Assembly (NCBI GenBank): GCA_016709545.1
Contig: JADJMO010000039.1
Location: 1-64,000 of the forward strand
Length of the DNA stretch: 64,000 nt
Direction of reading: 5' to 3'
Source: Myxococcales bacterium
GTDB lineage: Bacteria; Myxococcota_A; Polyangia; Polyangiales; JADJMO01
Each line of letters starts with the position of its first letter. The first letter of the stretch is position 1. This document shows, in pieces, positions 36,661-45,285 of the stretch. Under the pieces are notes generated by a model that saw nothing but the letters and a program-made list of their open reading frames with translations, was not told where the DNA came from and ran no database searches. The translations under genes and the position numbers were made by a program.

Positions 36661-37986
36661 TCACTCCATCCCCCACTTCTTCATGTGCCGGTGCAACGTG
36701 TTCCGGTGCACCCCCAGCGCCTCCGCCGCCGCCGACACGTTCCCACCGTGGTTCGCCAGCGCAACCACCACCGCCTCGCGGGTGAGCCGTCCCCCATCCA
36801 CGCGCGTGGGATCCGTCCCCGAATCCGGCGCCACCTCCGGCATCCGGTACGGCAGCCACTGCCCACCCACCGCCGCCGCCGGCTTCCGGTGGAGCAGCTC
36901 GTGATCCCGCGCCGCCACGGCAGCATGCCGCACCGCCGCGAGCAGCTCGCGCGCGTTCCCCGGCCAGTCGTTCAGCATGCAGCGCTCGACCAGCCCGACC
37001 GAGGGCACCTGCCCCGTGCGGGCGAGCTCGCGCTGGATCATCGTCGGGATCTCCTCCCACCGGTCGCGCAGCGGCGGCAGCCGCACCACACCGCCGGCCA
37101 GCCGGTAGAACAGGTCCGGACGCAGCCACGGGGGCGCAGCCCCCAGCGGCACCGGGCGGTTCGTCGCGCCGACCACCCGCACGTCGACCGGCCGCTCGCG
37201 GCTCTCCCCGACCCGCCGGAACGAGCGCTCCTGCAGCACGCGCAGCAGCTTGGCCTGCAGCTCGAGCGGGATCTCCCCGATCTCGTCGAGGAACAGCGTC
37301 CCGCCGTGGGCCGCCTCGAAGAGTCCGACCCGGTCGCGCTCCGCGCCGCTGAACGCGCCACGGGCGTGACCGAACAGCTCCGCCTCGAACAGCGCGGCCG
37401 AGATCGTCGCGCAGTTCACCGCCACCAGCGGCCCGCCCGGGGTGGACCGCGCCTCGTGGTAACGGCGCGCCGCGTACTCCTTGCCGACGCCGCTCTCGCC
37501 GGACACCAGCACGTCGATCCCCTCCGTCGCGGCCCGCACGAGCTCGGCGTGGACCCGCTGCATCGTGGGACCGATCACCATGTCGCCGTCGAGGCTCACC
37601 TCGCGGCCCACGAAGGGCCCGACGTTCGACACCAGCGCGAGCAGCGTGTCCCCCACGCGCAGCGTCCGGGCGCGCGCGAACGTGCCGAGGTCGTCGACCT
37701 TCTGCCCGTCGACGAACGTGCCGTGCCGCCCGTGGTTGCGGATCACCCAGTGACCACGCTGGATCGACACCTCGGCGTGGAGCCGGGACGTGGTCGCGTC
37801 GTCCAGCACCACGTGTGCGTCGAGCCCGCGCCCGATGCGGACGGGCGTCTCGCCGACCCCGAGCACCCGCAGCGCGGGCCGGTCCACCGAGAACACAACC
37901 GCCACGCCCGGCTGGGGTGGGTGGGCCGACGGCTCGATGCGGTCGACTTCGGCCGTCGTGTCGTCGTGCGAGGCGCGGCCGGTCAC
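36661..37986 (-). CDS. FHA-domain sigma-54-dependent transcription activator
   Basis: 441 residues from GTG 37986; a longer frame up to 38202 exists but runs into the repeat-rich regulatory DNA. An N-terminal FHA domain (RIGRGLDAHVVLDDATTSRL, then HGRHGTFVDGQKV) senses phosphothreonine. The AAA+ domain has Walker A SGESGVGKEYAARRYHE, the sigma-54 contact loop GAFSGA (Ser in place of the usual Thr of GAFTGA), and Walker B GGTLFLDEIGEIPLELQAKL. The C-terminus is a Fis-type helix-turn-helix (GGNVSAAAEALGVHRNTLHR). FHA activators of this kind respond to Ser/Thr kinases in myxobacteria. Its divergent neighbour is such a kinase, and the shared upstream region carries the GGTGCACC cluster. It is the likely regulator of the T6SS genes to the right. 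Confidence 0.85.
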   Translation of the reverse strand: MTGRASHDDTTAEVDRIEPSAHPPQPGVAVVFSVDRPALRVLGVGETPVRIGRGLDAHVVLDDATTSRLHAEVSIQRGHWVIRNHGRHGTFVDGQKVDDLGTFARARTLRVGDTLLALVSNVGPFVGREVSLDGDMVIGPTMQRVHAELVRAATEGIDVLVSGESGVGKEYAARRYHEARSTPGGPLVAVNCATISAALFEAELFGHARGAFSGAERDRVGLFEAAHGGTLFLDEIGEIPLELQAKLLRVLQERSFRRVGESRERPVDVRVVGATNRPVPLGAAPPWLRPDLFYRLAGGVVRLPPLRDRWEEIPTMIQRELARTGQVPSVGLVERCMLNDWPGNARELLAAVRHAAVAARDHELLHRKPAAAVGGQWLPYRMPEVAPDSGTDPTRVDGGRLTREAVVVALANHGGNVSAAAEALGVHRNTLHRHMKKWGME

Positions 37987-38162
37987 GGTCCGGACGGTAT
38001 GTTTCTCCAGGCACGCCTGCAACCCGGAGCGGAGGACCGGACAGGGACGCTCCGGGAGCGACCAAGGCAAATGGAACAGCATCGCCGCGCGCTTTCGCAG
38101 CGGTCGTGCCACCCGCGACTTCGCCCGGATCTCCCGGTGTTCTGCGCTTGCGTTGCGCTTGC

Positions 38163-38243
38163 TGCACCGAGGGTGCACCAGGCGACTGCACCCCTGGTGC
38201 ACTCCACGAGGTGCAGTCTTGCCCTCTGCACCTCACCTGCACC
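38163..38243. promoter_or_regulatory. GGTGCACC-type motif cluster between activator and kinase genes
   Basis: Seven copies of TGCACC or its complement GGTGCA lie in 81 bases (38163, 38172, 38187, 38195, 38210, 38227, 38238). The best is the palindrome GGTGCACC at 38172-38179. The same motif clusters upstream of the FHA gene and tssF. The position upstream of a -24/-12 candidate is right for an enhancer bound by the neighbouring activator. Confidence 0.6.
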
Positions 38244-38276
38244 GGCATTCCAGTCGACGCACGAACGTGACGGGTC

Positions 38277-38292
38277 TGGTACGAGACATGCT
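38277..38292 (+). promoter_or_regulatory. Candidate sigma-54 promoter of the kinase operon
   Basis: TGGTACG-N4-ATGCT matches the sigma-54 consensus TGGCACG-N4-TTGCW at the invariant GG and GC with correct spacing. The expected start of transcription is near 38303, giving a leader of about 29 bases before ATG 38332. Confidence 0.5.
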
Positions 38293-38331
38293 GCAGCCGA
38301 GGCGGTACCCACTACACTTGGACCCCCAACG

Positions 38332-39936
38332 ATGAGCGATGAGCCGACGACGCGCGATCCCCTGCCGGCCGACGCCCCCGATCTGAGCAACACCCAGTTC
38401 ACGCTGGAGAAGCTTCTCGGGCAGGGCGGCTTCGGCGCCGCGTACCAGGTGTTCAACCGCGGCCTGCGCCGGCGGTGCGTCCTCAAGCTGCTCACGAACA
38501 ACAACCCGACCGTCGTCGCGCGCTTCTATCGCGAGGCCCAGGTGATGGCGAACCTCGAGCACCCGGGCATCCCGCGCGTGCAGGAGGTCAACACGCTGCC
38601 CACGGGCGCGCCGTACTTCATCATGGACTTCGTCGACGGCGTGCCGCTCGGCGACCACCTCGCCACGCAGGGGCCACTGCCCGTCGCCGACGCGTGCGAG
38701 ATCTGCGCGGCGGCTGCCGACGCACTCGCGGCCGCGCACGAGCAGGGCGTCATCCACCGCGACATCAAGCTCCCCAACATCCTCCTGAGCCGCAAGGGGC
38801 AGGTGAAGGTCATCGACTTCGGCATCGCCCACCAGCGCGTCGAGGACTACAGCCAGGGGCCCAAGATCAAGACGATGGTCGGGCAGCTGCTCGGCACCCC
38901 GCGGTACATGGCGCCCGAGCAGGTGCTCGGTCTGGCGCTCAGCCCGGCGTCGGATTTCTACTCGCTGGGCGTCGTCCTCGTCCTGCTGCTCACGGGGCGA
39001 TCGCCGTTCGACGGCACCGCGCAGGCGATGATGATGGGCCACGTCAACGCGGCGCCCCCGAGCCTCGCCGAGCTCGGAGAGCACCCGTTCCCGCCCGCGC
39101 TCGAGGCACTCGTCGCCCGGCTGCTCGCCAAGGAACCGAAGGACCGCCCGGGCAACGGCGTGATCCTCGCGCGCGAGCTCCGCGCGATCGCCGCCGGCGC
39201 GATGACGGCAGCCCCGGCCAGCCGCGCTTTCTACGACGAGCCCACCGCGACGCCGCAGCCCCTCGAGCCGCACACCGCGCCCGTCGCGCCCGCGCTCCCG
39301 CTGGACCCCTCGACGATCTCCACTGCGCCCCCCGAGAAGAAGTTCGCGGCCACCGAGCTCGTCGTCGGCGCGGCCCGGCTCGTCGCCATCGCGGCCGAGC
39401 CGAGCATGGCGTACTCGGCGCTCGACCTGCAGAACCTGCCTCCCCAGCAGCTGTCGACGCAGGTGGCCACCAGGGATGGTTACGTGCCGGTGGCGCCGTA
39501 CGTCGCGCCACGGCCCGTCGCGCTCGAGCCCACGCCCTCGGCCGTGCAGACGTTCGTCCAGCCCCCTTCGCCCCGATCGTCGCGCGGTCCGCTGATCGCC
39601 GCCGTCCTCGGCGTGGTGGCCGCCGCGATCATCGCGGTGGTCGTGATCGTCGGCGGCAATCGCGGCGAACGCACGCCCGCGTCCAGCGAGGGGTCCAAGA
39701 AGGAGGCCTCGAAGAAGCCCGTCGAGGAGGAGGAGGCGAAGCCCACTCCGAAGCCGACGGTGAGCACGCCACCCTCCATCAGCGCGCCCTCGAGCGAGGT
39801 GTCCGCGCCCGCCAAGCCGCCCGCGCCCGTCGTCGCGGCGCCCCCCAAGCCCACTGCACCTGCTGCCAAACCCACTGCGCCGGCGGCCAAGCCGGCTGCG
39901 ACCCCCGCCAAGGGTGCCGCGGATGATCCCTTCTGA
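38332..39936 (+). CDS. Transmembrane Ser/Thr protein kinase (PpkA-like)
   Basis: 534 residues from ATG 38332. The kinase domain spans about residues 20-285: glycine loop LGQGGFGAAY, strand-3 Lys in CVLKLL, catalytic loop VIHRDIKLPNILL, DFG in VKVIDFGIAHQ, and the activation-segment end GTPRYMAPEQ. A proline/alanine-rich linker leads to one transmembrane helix (PLIAAVLGVVAAAIIAVVV, about residues 420-440) and a low-complexity Pro/Ala/Lys tail outside the membrane. All catalytic residues are present. It faces the FHA activator and is followed two bases later by a TPR protein. In T6SS loci, kinases of this type control assembly through FHA proteins such as the one at 45286; that role is inferred from context. 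Confidence 0.85.
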   Translation: MSDEPTTRDPLPADAPDLSNTQFTLEKLLGQGGFGAAYQVFNRGLRRRCVLKLLTNNNPTVVARFYREAQVMANLEHPGIPRVQEVNTLPTGAPYFIMDFVDGVPLGDHLATQGPLPVADACEICAAAADALAAAHEQGVIHRDIKLPNILLSRKGQVKVIDFGIAHQRVEDYSQGPKIKTMVGQLLGTPRYMAPEQVLGLALSPASDFYSLGVVLVLLLTGRSPFDGTAQAMMMGHVNAAPPSLAELGEHPFPPALEALVARLLAKEPKDRPGNGVILARELRAIAAGAMTAAPASRAFYDEPTATPQPLEPHTAPVAPALPLDPSTISTAPPEKKFAATELVVGAARLVAIAAEPSMAYSALDLQNLPPQQLSTQVATRDGYVPVAPYVAPRPVALEPTPSAVQTFVQPPSPRSSRGPLIAAVLGVVAAAIIAVVVIVGGNRGERTPASSEGSKKEASKKPVEEEEAKPTPKPTVSTPPSISAPSSEVSAPAKPPAPVVAAPPKPTAPAAKPTAPAAKPAATPAKGAADDPF

Positions 39937-39937
39937 C

Positions 39938-40966
39938 ATGCCAGCGAAACATCTTCCTTCCTCGCTCCGTCACGGTGCTGTCGTGCTGATCCTCGCGGCC
40001 CTCGTGGTGCCGGCGCTCCCGAGCGCGCAGGCCGAGGACAAGGCCATGGCGGTCAGCCTGTTCGACGAGGGCAAGAAGCTCATGGAGGCGGGCAAGTACG
40101 CCGAGGCCTGCCCCAAGCTCGAGGCCAGTCGCAAGGCCGATCCGAGCGCCGACGGCGTTGTGCTGAGGCTCGCCCTCTGCTACCAGGGCCTCAACAAGCA
40201 CGCGACGGCGTGGGGCCTCTTCAAGGAGTCGCTCGCGCGCGCCGAGAAGGCCAAGCGCAACGACCGCATCGAGGCGAGCAAGAAGGGCATCGCGGAGACC
40301 GAGGCCAGGATGACGCGGGTCTCCGTCGTCGTCGCCGCCGACGGGAAGATCCCGGGGCTCGTCGTGCAGTGGGACGACAAGGTGCTCGACGAGGGGGTCT
40401 GGGGCAGCCCGCTCCCGGTCGATCCCGGCCCGCACCAGCTGGTCGCGAAGGCGCCGGGTCGCAAGACGTTCGAGCTCACGGTGCAGGTCGGCGAGACCGC
40501 GGAGAAGAAGACCGTCACGGTGCCGAGGCTCGACCTCGAGACTGCCAAGCCGGCGCCCACCACCTCGAGCACCGCGCCGACGGTCGCCTCCACCACGCCC
40601 AGCACGACGCCGCCACCCTCGCCGCCTCTGCCACCCACGAAGGAGGGGCCGAGCCACGTCGCGCCGCTGGTGGTGATGGGGCTCGGCGTGGCGATCGTCG
40701 GCGTCGGCGGCTACTTCGGGCTCGCGGCCCAGAGCACCTTCCACGATTCGAGCACCGAGTGCCGCTCCGACAACCGCTGCACGCCGCGCGGCGTCGATCT
40801 GCGGAACGACGCGATCCAGCGCGCCAACCTCTCGACGGTGTTCTTCGTCGGTGGGGGCGTCGTGCTCGCCGCGGGGGCCACGTGGGCCATCCTGAAGTCG
40901 CGGTCGACGACGGCGCAGGTCGGCCTCGTCCCCGGGGGCATCATGCTGGCGGGGACCTTCCAGTGA
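39938..40966 (+). CDS. Exported TPR protein with C-terminal membrane helices
   Basis: 342 residues from ATG 39938, one base after the kinase stop. A signal peptide (VVLILAALVVPALPSAQA) is followed by TPR-like helices (LFDEGKKLMEAGKYAEACPK and following), then a beta-rich PEGA-like region, a Thr/Pro linker, and two hydrophobic segments (HVAPLVVMGLGVAIVGVGGY and VFFVGGGVVLAAGATWAIL). Proteins with this layout are frequent in Polyangiales beside kinases. Four-base overlap with the next gene supports an operon. A periplasmic scaffold role is likely; exact function unknown. Confidence 0.75.
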   Translation: MPAKHLPSSLRHGAVVLILAALVVPALPSAQAEDKAMAVSLFDEGKKLMEAGKYAEACPKLEASRKADPSADGVVLRLALCYQGLNKHATAWGLFKESLARAEKAKRNDRIEASKKGIAETEARMTRVSVVVAADGKIPGLVVQWDDKVLDEGVWGSPLPVDPGPHQLVAKAPGRKTFELTVQVGETAEKKTVTVPRLDLETAKPAPTTSSTAPTVASTTPSTTPPPSPPLPPTKEGPSHVAPLVVMGLGVAIVGVGGYFGLAAQSTFHDSSTECRSDNRCTPRGVDLRNDAIQRANLSTVFFVGGGVVLAAGATWAILKSRSTTAQVGLVPGGIMLAGTFQ

Positions 40967-41961
40967 GGGCCTCCCACGCGCTCTGCCTCGTCGCGTTCGC
41001 CTCGCTGGGCTGCCGCCAGATCCTCGCCATCGAGGACCCGCTCCCGCTCGAGACCGACACGGGCGGCGAGGTGGCCACCGACAGCGTCGCGGACGTGGTC
41101 ACCGAGACCCCGACCGACACGCCCACCGATACATCGCCCACGGATCCGATTGCGCTCGCCGAGGCCACCTGTGCGCGCTGGAGCGCCTGCAGCCAGGGCG
41201 TCGGTGCGCTCGACCTCCGCAGCTGCATCCAGGCGTTCCTCGCCAGCGCGGCCGACCGGAGCGGACACCCCCTCGGGTGGTCGGGCTTCGGGTGCCTGAA
41301 GGACGCGAAGACCTGCGCGGCGATCTCCGACTGCGTCTCGGCGGCCACGGCACCGACGGCCTGCGCGGCGGTCGGCTCGGGGACGGCGAAGATCTGCGTG
41401 GGCGGCAGCGTCGTCACGTGCAGCTCCGCGACCAACGTGGGTGTCGAGCCCTGTGCCATCGACGGTCGCACGTGCGCGACCCTGAGCCCCACCAACGCGG
41501 CCTGCGTCGCGAGCAGCGACTGCCCGACCACCTCGCCGGCGTGCTCCGGCACTCGGCTCGTGGCGTGCGATGGCTCGCTCGACAAGGGGTCGGACTGCGC
41601 GAAGCTCGGTGGCATCTGCAGCGCCGCGGGCGACGCCGGCACGAGCGGTTGCACGGGCGACGAGGCCGCCACCTGCTCGGGCGACAGCGTCACCTGCGAG
41701 GGCTCGGTCGCGAAGTACTGCCGGTTCGGTCGATCGGCGGCGGTCGACTGCGCCGTCCTCGGCGCGCAGTGCGACGCGACGAAGCGCTGCGCGCCCCTGG
41801 CCGCCGACTGCGCCGAGACGGACGCTCCGTCCTGCTCCGGTGGGTCGGTCCAGTACTGCCTGGGCGGCAAGAAGCGCCTGATCGCTTGCGCCGCGCTCGG
41901 ACTCGGGGCGTGCAAGGACACGTTCTCCCTGAAGGGCGCGAGCGTCGCCTGTGCGCCATGA
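40963..41961 (+). CDS. Cysteine-rich lipoprotein
   Basis: 332 residues from GTG 40963, overlapping the previous stop as GTGA. The signal ends in a lipobox-like FASLGC, so a lipid-anchored protein is expected. An acidic Thr/Asp-rich linker (TDTPTDTSPTD) follows, then about 24 Cys in repeated short units with spacing like CxxxxxxxxC, probably disulfide-bonded repeats exposed on the outer membrane. No enzyme motif seen. Same direction and operon as the kinase. Confidence 0.7.
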   Translation: MRASHALCLVAFASLGCRQILAIEDPLPLETDTGGEVATDSVADVVTETPTDTPTDTSPTDPIALAEATCARWSACSQGVGALDLRSCIQAFLASAADRSGHPLGWSGFGCLKDAKTCAAISDCVSAATAPTACAAVGSGTAKICVGGSVVTCSSATNVGVEPCAIDGRTCATLSPTNAACVASSDCPTTSPACSGTRLVACDGSLDKGSDCAKLGGICSAAGDAGTSGCTGDEAATCSGDSVTCEGSVAKYCRFGRSAAVDCAVLGAQCDATKRCAPLAADCAETDAPSCSGGSVQYCLGGKKRLIACAALGLGACKDTFSLKGASVACAP

Positions 41962-42007
41962 TTCCTCTCGTCGTTCCTCCGATCACCGATCCTTGCCCGA
42001 GGTTCTC

Positions 42008-43591
42008 ATGAAGCGACTCTCTCTCCCCACGCTGGCGCTCCTCGTGATGTCGGCCGCCTGCAGTGGAACCAGCACCCTCGGAGGAGGACACCGGGACCGA
42101 CGGCGCGACCGACGACACCTCGGCGGACGGCGGCGATGCGCTGCCCGTCGATGGGGCAGACGCCACCGACAGCAGCGTCGACACCGGAGACACGAAGCCC
42201 TGCGACACCACGAAGACGCCGCTCGAGGACACGTGCGTGCTCCGCGACGACCTCGGTGTGTTCGTCTCGAGCAAGAGCGGCGACGACGCGAACCCGGGGA
42301 CGAAGACCAAGCCGGTCAAGACGATCAAGAAGGCGCTGGAGCTCGGTAAGAGCAAGTCGCTGCGCGTGTACGCCTGCGCGGAGGAGTTCGCCGAGAACGT
42401 CACCCTCGTGGACGGGGTCGACCTGTTCGGGGGTGTCGACTGCGTGGGGGGCGCGGTGGGCCTCGCCGGTCAGACGACGCTCAAGCCGGCGAGCTCGCCC
42501 GTGCTCACGGTCGACGGCACCACCAAGGGAGTCCGCGTCGCCAACGTCTCTGCCGTCGCCCCCGGCGGAACGGCGACGGACGTGAACTCGATCGCGATGG
42601 TTGCCCGGAACGCCAAGGGTGTCGTGCTCACCAACGTCACCCTGCAGGCCGGCGACGGCGCCAAGGGTGCCGATGGCTCGTTCGGGACCCTCGGCACGCC
42701 GGGCGTGAAGGGCACGAATGGCGGCAAGTCGATCCCGTGCCTCCCCCACCCGGTCACGGGCAAGGGGGGCGGCACGGCGCCCAACAAGGGGGGCGATGGT
42801 GGCGAGGCCGGCTGCGGGCCATTCAAGGGCGATGATCGCGAGCCAGCTGGCGGAACGAACGCCACCAATGCGACGGGCTCTTTCGGTATCGGTGGCACCC
42901 CCGCGTCGAGCAGCGTGATCCCGTGCAACACGGGCAACGCGGGAAAGCCCGGTGTCGATGGAACCGCGGGCAAGGGCGGAGCGGAGATCGGCACGTTCGC
43001 CACCAGCTACACGCCCGCGGATGGCACCGGCGGCGGCAACGGCACGGCGGGCACTGCAGGCGGAGGTGGTGGCGCTGGCTACTACAGCACGCTCGTCGTG
43101 GCCGACCCTGGTTCCCTCTACTCGGGGGCGCCGGCGGCGGAGGGGGCAGCGGTGGTGGTGGTGCGACCGGTTCCGTCGCGGGCAAGGGCGGTGGTGGCAG
43201 CTTCGCCCTGCTGTCGTTCGATTCGGACGTGACGCTCGACAAGTGCTCCCTGTCCTCGGCGAAGGGTGGCAAGGGAGGAAGCGGCTTCAACCAGACCTCG
43301 GGAGCCCCCGGCGCGAACGGTGGTGAAGGCGGCGCCCCCTCTGGCCGTTCTGCCGAGGGCATCAACGATCTGGGTGGCTGCGCCGGAGGCTCGGGCGCGG
43401 ACGGCGGCAGGGGGGGCGCGAGCGGCGGCGGTGGTGGCGGTCCCTCGATCGTCATCGTGTTCAAGGGCACCGCGCCGAAGCGGGTCGCCGGCGACGTGAA
43501 GGTGGGCACGGGTGGCGACCCTGGCCTTGCGGGTGCAGGAGCGGCGGCGGCAGCGGCGGGCAAGGCGGGCGAGACCTACGAGGTCAAGTGA
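42008..43591 (+). CDS. Glycine-rich repeat lipoprotein, paralog 1, two frame breaks
   Basis: About 525 residues. ATG 42008 gives a lipoprotein signal (LALLVMSAACSG). A break near 42075 restores the frame for a Thr/Asp linker, then the conserved block CVLRDDLGVFVSSKSGDDAN with KTIKKALELGKS, a DUF1565-like start of a right-handed beta-helix. YACAEEFAENVTLVDGVDLF follows, then long Gly/Ala/Asn-rich repeats. A second break near 43125 lies in a G-rich run; the protein ends AGKAGETYEVK. It shares its plan with 43591-45150 and 53644-55202. Surface exposure and a structural or adhesive role are inferred. Confidence 0.7.
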
Positions 43592-45150
43592 TGCGATGCA
43601 CGGGCTGGTTCGTGCTCTCGACGCTCCTCGTGGGGTGCTCGCCGCCTGCTGGTGAGCTGCCTCTCGATCCCGACACGGGTACACCCGTGGCCGAGTCCGG
43701 CCCCGACGATGGCGCCGTGGAGGCCGACGCTGCCGTCGACAGCGCGCCCCTCGACACCGGTCGCCCGTGCGACACCACCAGGAGCCCGAGCGAGGATCCG
43801 TGCGTCCTCCGGGAGGACCTCGGCGTGTTCGTGTCGTCCTCGACGGGCAGCGATGCCGCTCCCGCCGACGGTTCGCGCTTTCGCCCTTACAAGACGATCG
43901 GGAAGGCCCTCGGCTTCGCGCAGTCGGCGGGCAAGAACGTCTTCGCGTGCGCGGAGGAGTTCGCCGAGGTCGTCACGCTCCTCGATGGGGTGCACCTCTA
44001 CGGCGGTGTCGACTGCAAGGGTGGGAGCATCGCCCTCTCGGGTCGTACGCGGGTCGTGGCGACGGGCCCTGCGCTCGTCGCGAAGAACACGACCAAGCCG
44101 ACCCGGGTCCAGGACCTCGACGTGAAGGGCAACGCCCCGAGCGGAGCAGGGACCACCGCGGTGGCCATGCTGGCCGTCGATGCCGCCGGGGTGGAGCTCA
44201 CCCGGGTCACGCTCGTCGCCGGCGACGGCAACGACGGGACCAGCGGCACGTCGGGCGCCACGGGCGTGGGGGGACTCGCCGCGACAGCGGGAGGAGACTC
44301 GAGCGCGTGCTCTGCGAAACCGGCGGGTGGCACCGGCGGTGGTGCGGGAGCCCAGCGCGGTGGTGATGGCGGCGCGCCCAGCTGCGGTGCGGAGCCGAAG
44401 CCCGGTTCCGACGCGACGAGCGTCAGCGGCACCTCGGGCAAGGGTGGAGGCGCGGGTCGGTTCAACGCGGCCTGCACCAGCGGCAACGTCGGCACGAACG
44501 GGGTGCCTGGAACCCACGGGAGTGGCGGAGCGGCATTCGGAGCCGTCGTCAGCGACGTGTATGTGGCGAACAACGCAGGCACCGCTGGCACCGATGGCAC
44601 TGCCGGTGGGGGCGGTGGCGGTGGTGGCGCTGGGTACTACGACCAGTCGATCACCGGCACCAAGTACAGCGGGGGGGCCGGTGGTGGCGGTGGTGGGGGA
44701 GGGCTCGGCGGGAAGGCGGCAGCGGCTGGGTCGGGGGGCGGTGCCAGCATCGCGCTGCTGTCCATCCGATCGAAGGTCTCCCTCGCCAGCTGCTCGCTCG
44801 AGACCGCGTCGGGTGGCAAGGGAGGAACGGGGGGCGACGGTGGTGGGGGTGGACTCGCAGGGCCGGGTCGACTCGGTGGCAAGGCCACGGGGCTCGTGGC
44901 CGACCCGCTCGACGCGGACCAACCTGGATGCGCAGGCGGGCAGGGGGGCTCCGGTGGTGCAGGTGGCTCCGGTGGCGGTGGCGGCGGAGGACCCTCGATC
45001 GGAGTGCTCGTCGTCGGCACGGAGCCCACGCGCACGGCCACGACCGTGAAGCTCGGCACGCCCGGTGCTGGCGGGCCGGGAGGCAAGGGGGCTCCGATCG
45101 GTGCCAGCGGAACCACCGGAACGGCCGTCGACGTCTTCCTCGTCAAGTGA
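43591..45150 (+). CDS. Glycine-rich repeat lipoprotein, paralog 2
   Basis: 519 residues, intact, from ATG 43591 that overlaps the paralog 1 stop (TGATG). Lipobox FVLSTLLVGC, acidic linker, CVLREDLGVFVSSSTGSDAA, PYKTIGKALGFAQSAGKNVF and the Cys pair FACAEEFAE/YGGVDCKGG align with the two paralogs. More than half of the remainder is Gly-rich sequence resembling PGRS or collagen-like repeats, with two interspersed segments (ASIALLSIRSKVSLASCSLE and GPSIGVLVVGTEPTRTATTV) that recur in the paralogs. Probably a beta-helix or polyglycine-helix sandwich on the cell surface. Confidence 0.8.
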   Translation: MRCTGWFVLSTLLVGCSPPAGELPLDPDTGTPVAESGPDDGAVEADAAVDSAPLDTGRPCDTTRSPSEDPCVLREDLGVFVSSSTGSDAAPADGSRFRPYKTIGKALGFAQSAGKNVFACAEEFAEVVTLLDGVHLYGGVDCKGGSIALSGRTRVVATGPALVAKNTTKPTRVQDLDVKGNAPSGAGTTAVAMLAVDAAGVELTRVTLVAGDGNDGTSGTSGATGVGGLAATAGGDSSACSAKPAGGTGGGAGAQRGGDGGAPSCGAEPKPGSDATSVSGTSGKGGGAGRFNAACTSGNVGTNGVPGTHGSGGAAFGAVVSDVYVANNAGTAGTDGTAGGGGGGGGAGYYDQSITGTKYSGGAGGGGGGGGLGGKAAAAGSGGGASIALLSIRSKVSLASCSLETASGGKGGTGGDGGGGGLAGPGRLGGKATGLVADPLDADQPGCAGGQGGSGGAGGSGGGGGGGPSIGVLVVGTEPTRTATTVKLGTPGAGGPGGKGAPIGASGTTGTAVDVFLVK

Positions 45151-45165
45151 GCCAGCTCTCCCGTG

Positions 45166-45209
45166 TGCACCACCCCTGTTGCACCCCGCACACCGCTCCG
45201 TGGTGCACC
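45166..45209. promoter_or_regulatory. GGTGCACC-type motif cluster upstream of the FHA gene
   Basis: Three copies: TGCACC at 45166-45171, TTGCACC at 45179-45185, and the full palindrome GGTGCACC at 45202-45209. The group lies in the 135-base gap between the glycine-rich lipoprotein stop and the FHA start. Confidence 0.55.
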
Positions 45210-45257
45210 CGCCCGCGCTGATCGCGGCAAATACGCCCATCCAGCGGACCATGGCCG

Positions 45258-45273
45258 TGGCACATCGCGTGCT
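45258..45273 (+). promoter_or_regulatory. Candidate sigma-54 promoter of the FHA/vgrG operon
   Basis: TGGCACA-N4-GTGCT keeps GG and GC at sigma-54 spacing. The predicted transcript would start near 45284, only two bases before ATG 45286, which would lose the GAGGG ribosome site at 45276. Either the transcript is leaderless or this match is accidental. Confidence 0.35.
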
Positions 45274-45285
45274 GTGAGGGCTTGC

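Noticed and set aside
30243..36785. A single 2,180-residue plus-strand reading frame
   Set aside because: Its first 1.7 kb is the complement of the DUF262/HNH gene and has no coding signal. Further on it crosses frame breaks of the helicase gene. Only parts of it are real.
36685..38331. Upstream plus-strand extension of the kinase frame
   Set aside because: It is antisense to the sigma-54 activator gene and crosses the motif cluster; ATG 38332 begins the kinase.
42700..45150. Possible tandem DNA repeats or a CRISPR-like array in the Gly-rich genes
   Set aside because: The repetition is GGC/GGT codon bias in protein repeats; there are no constant repeats with unique spacers.
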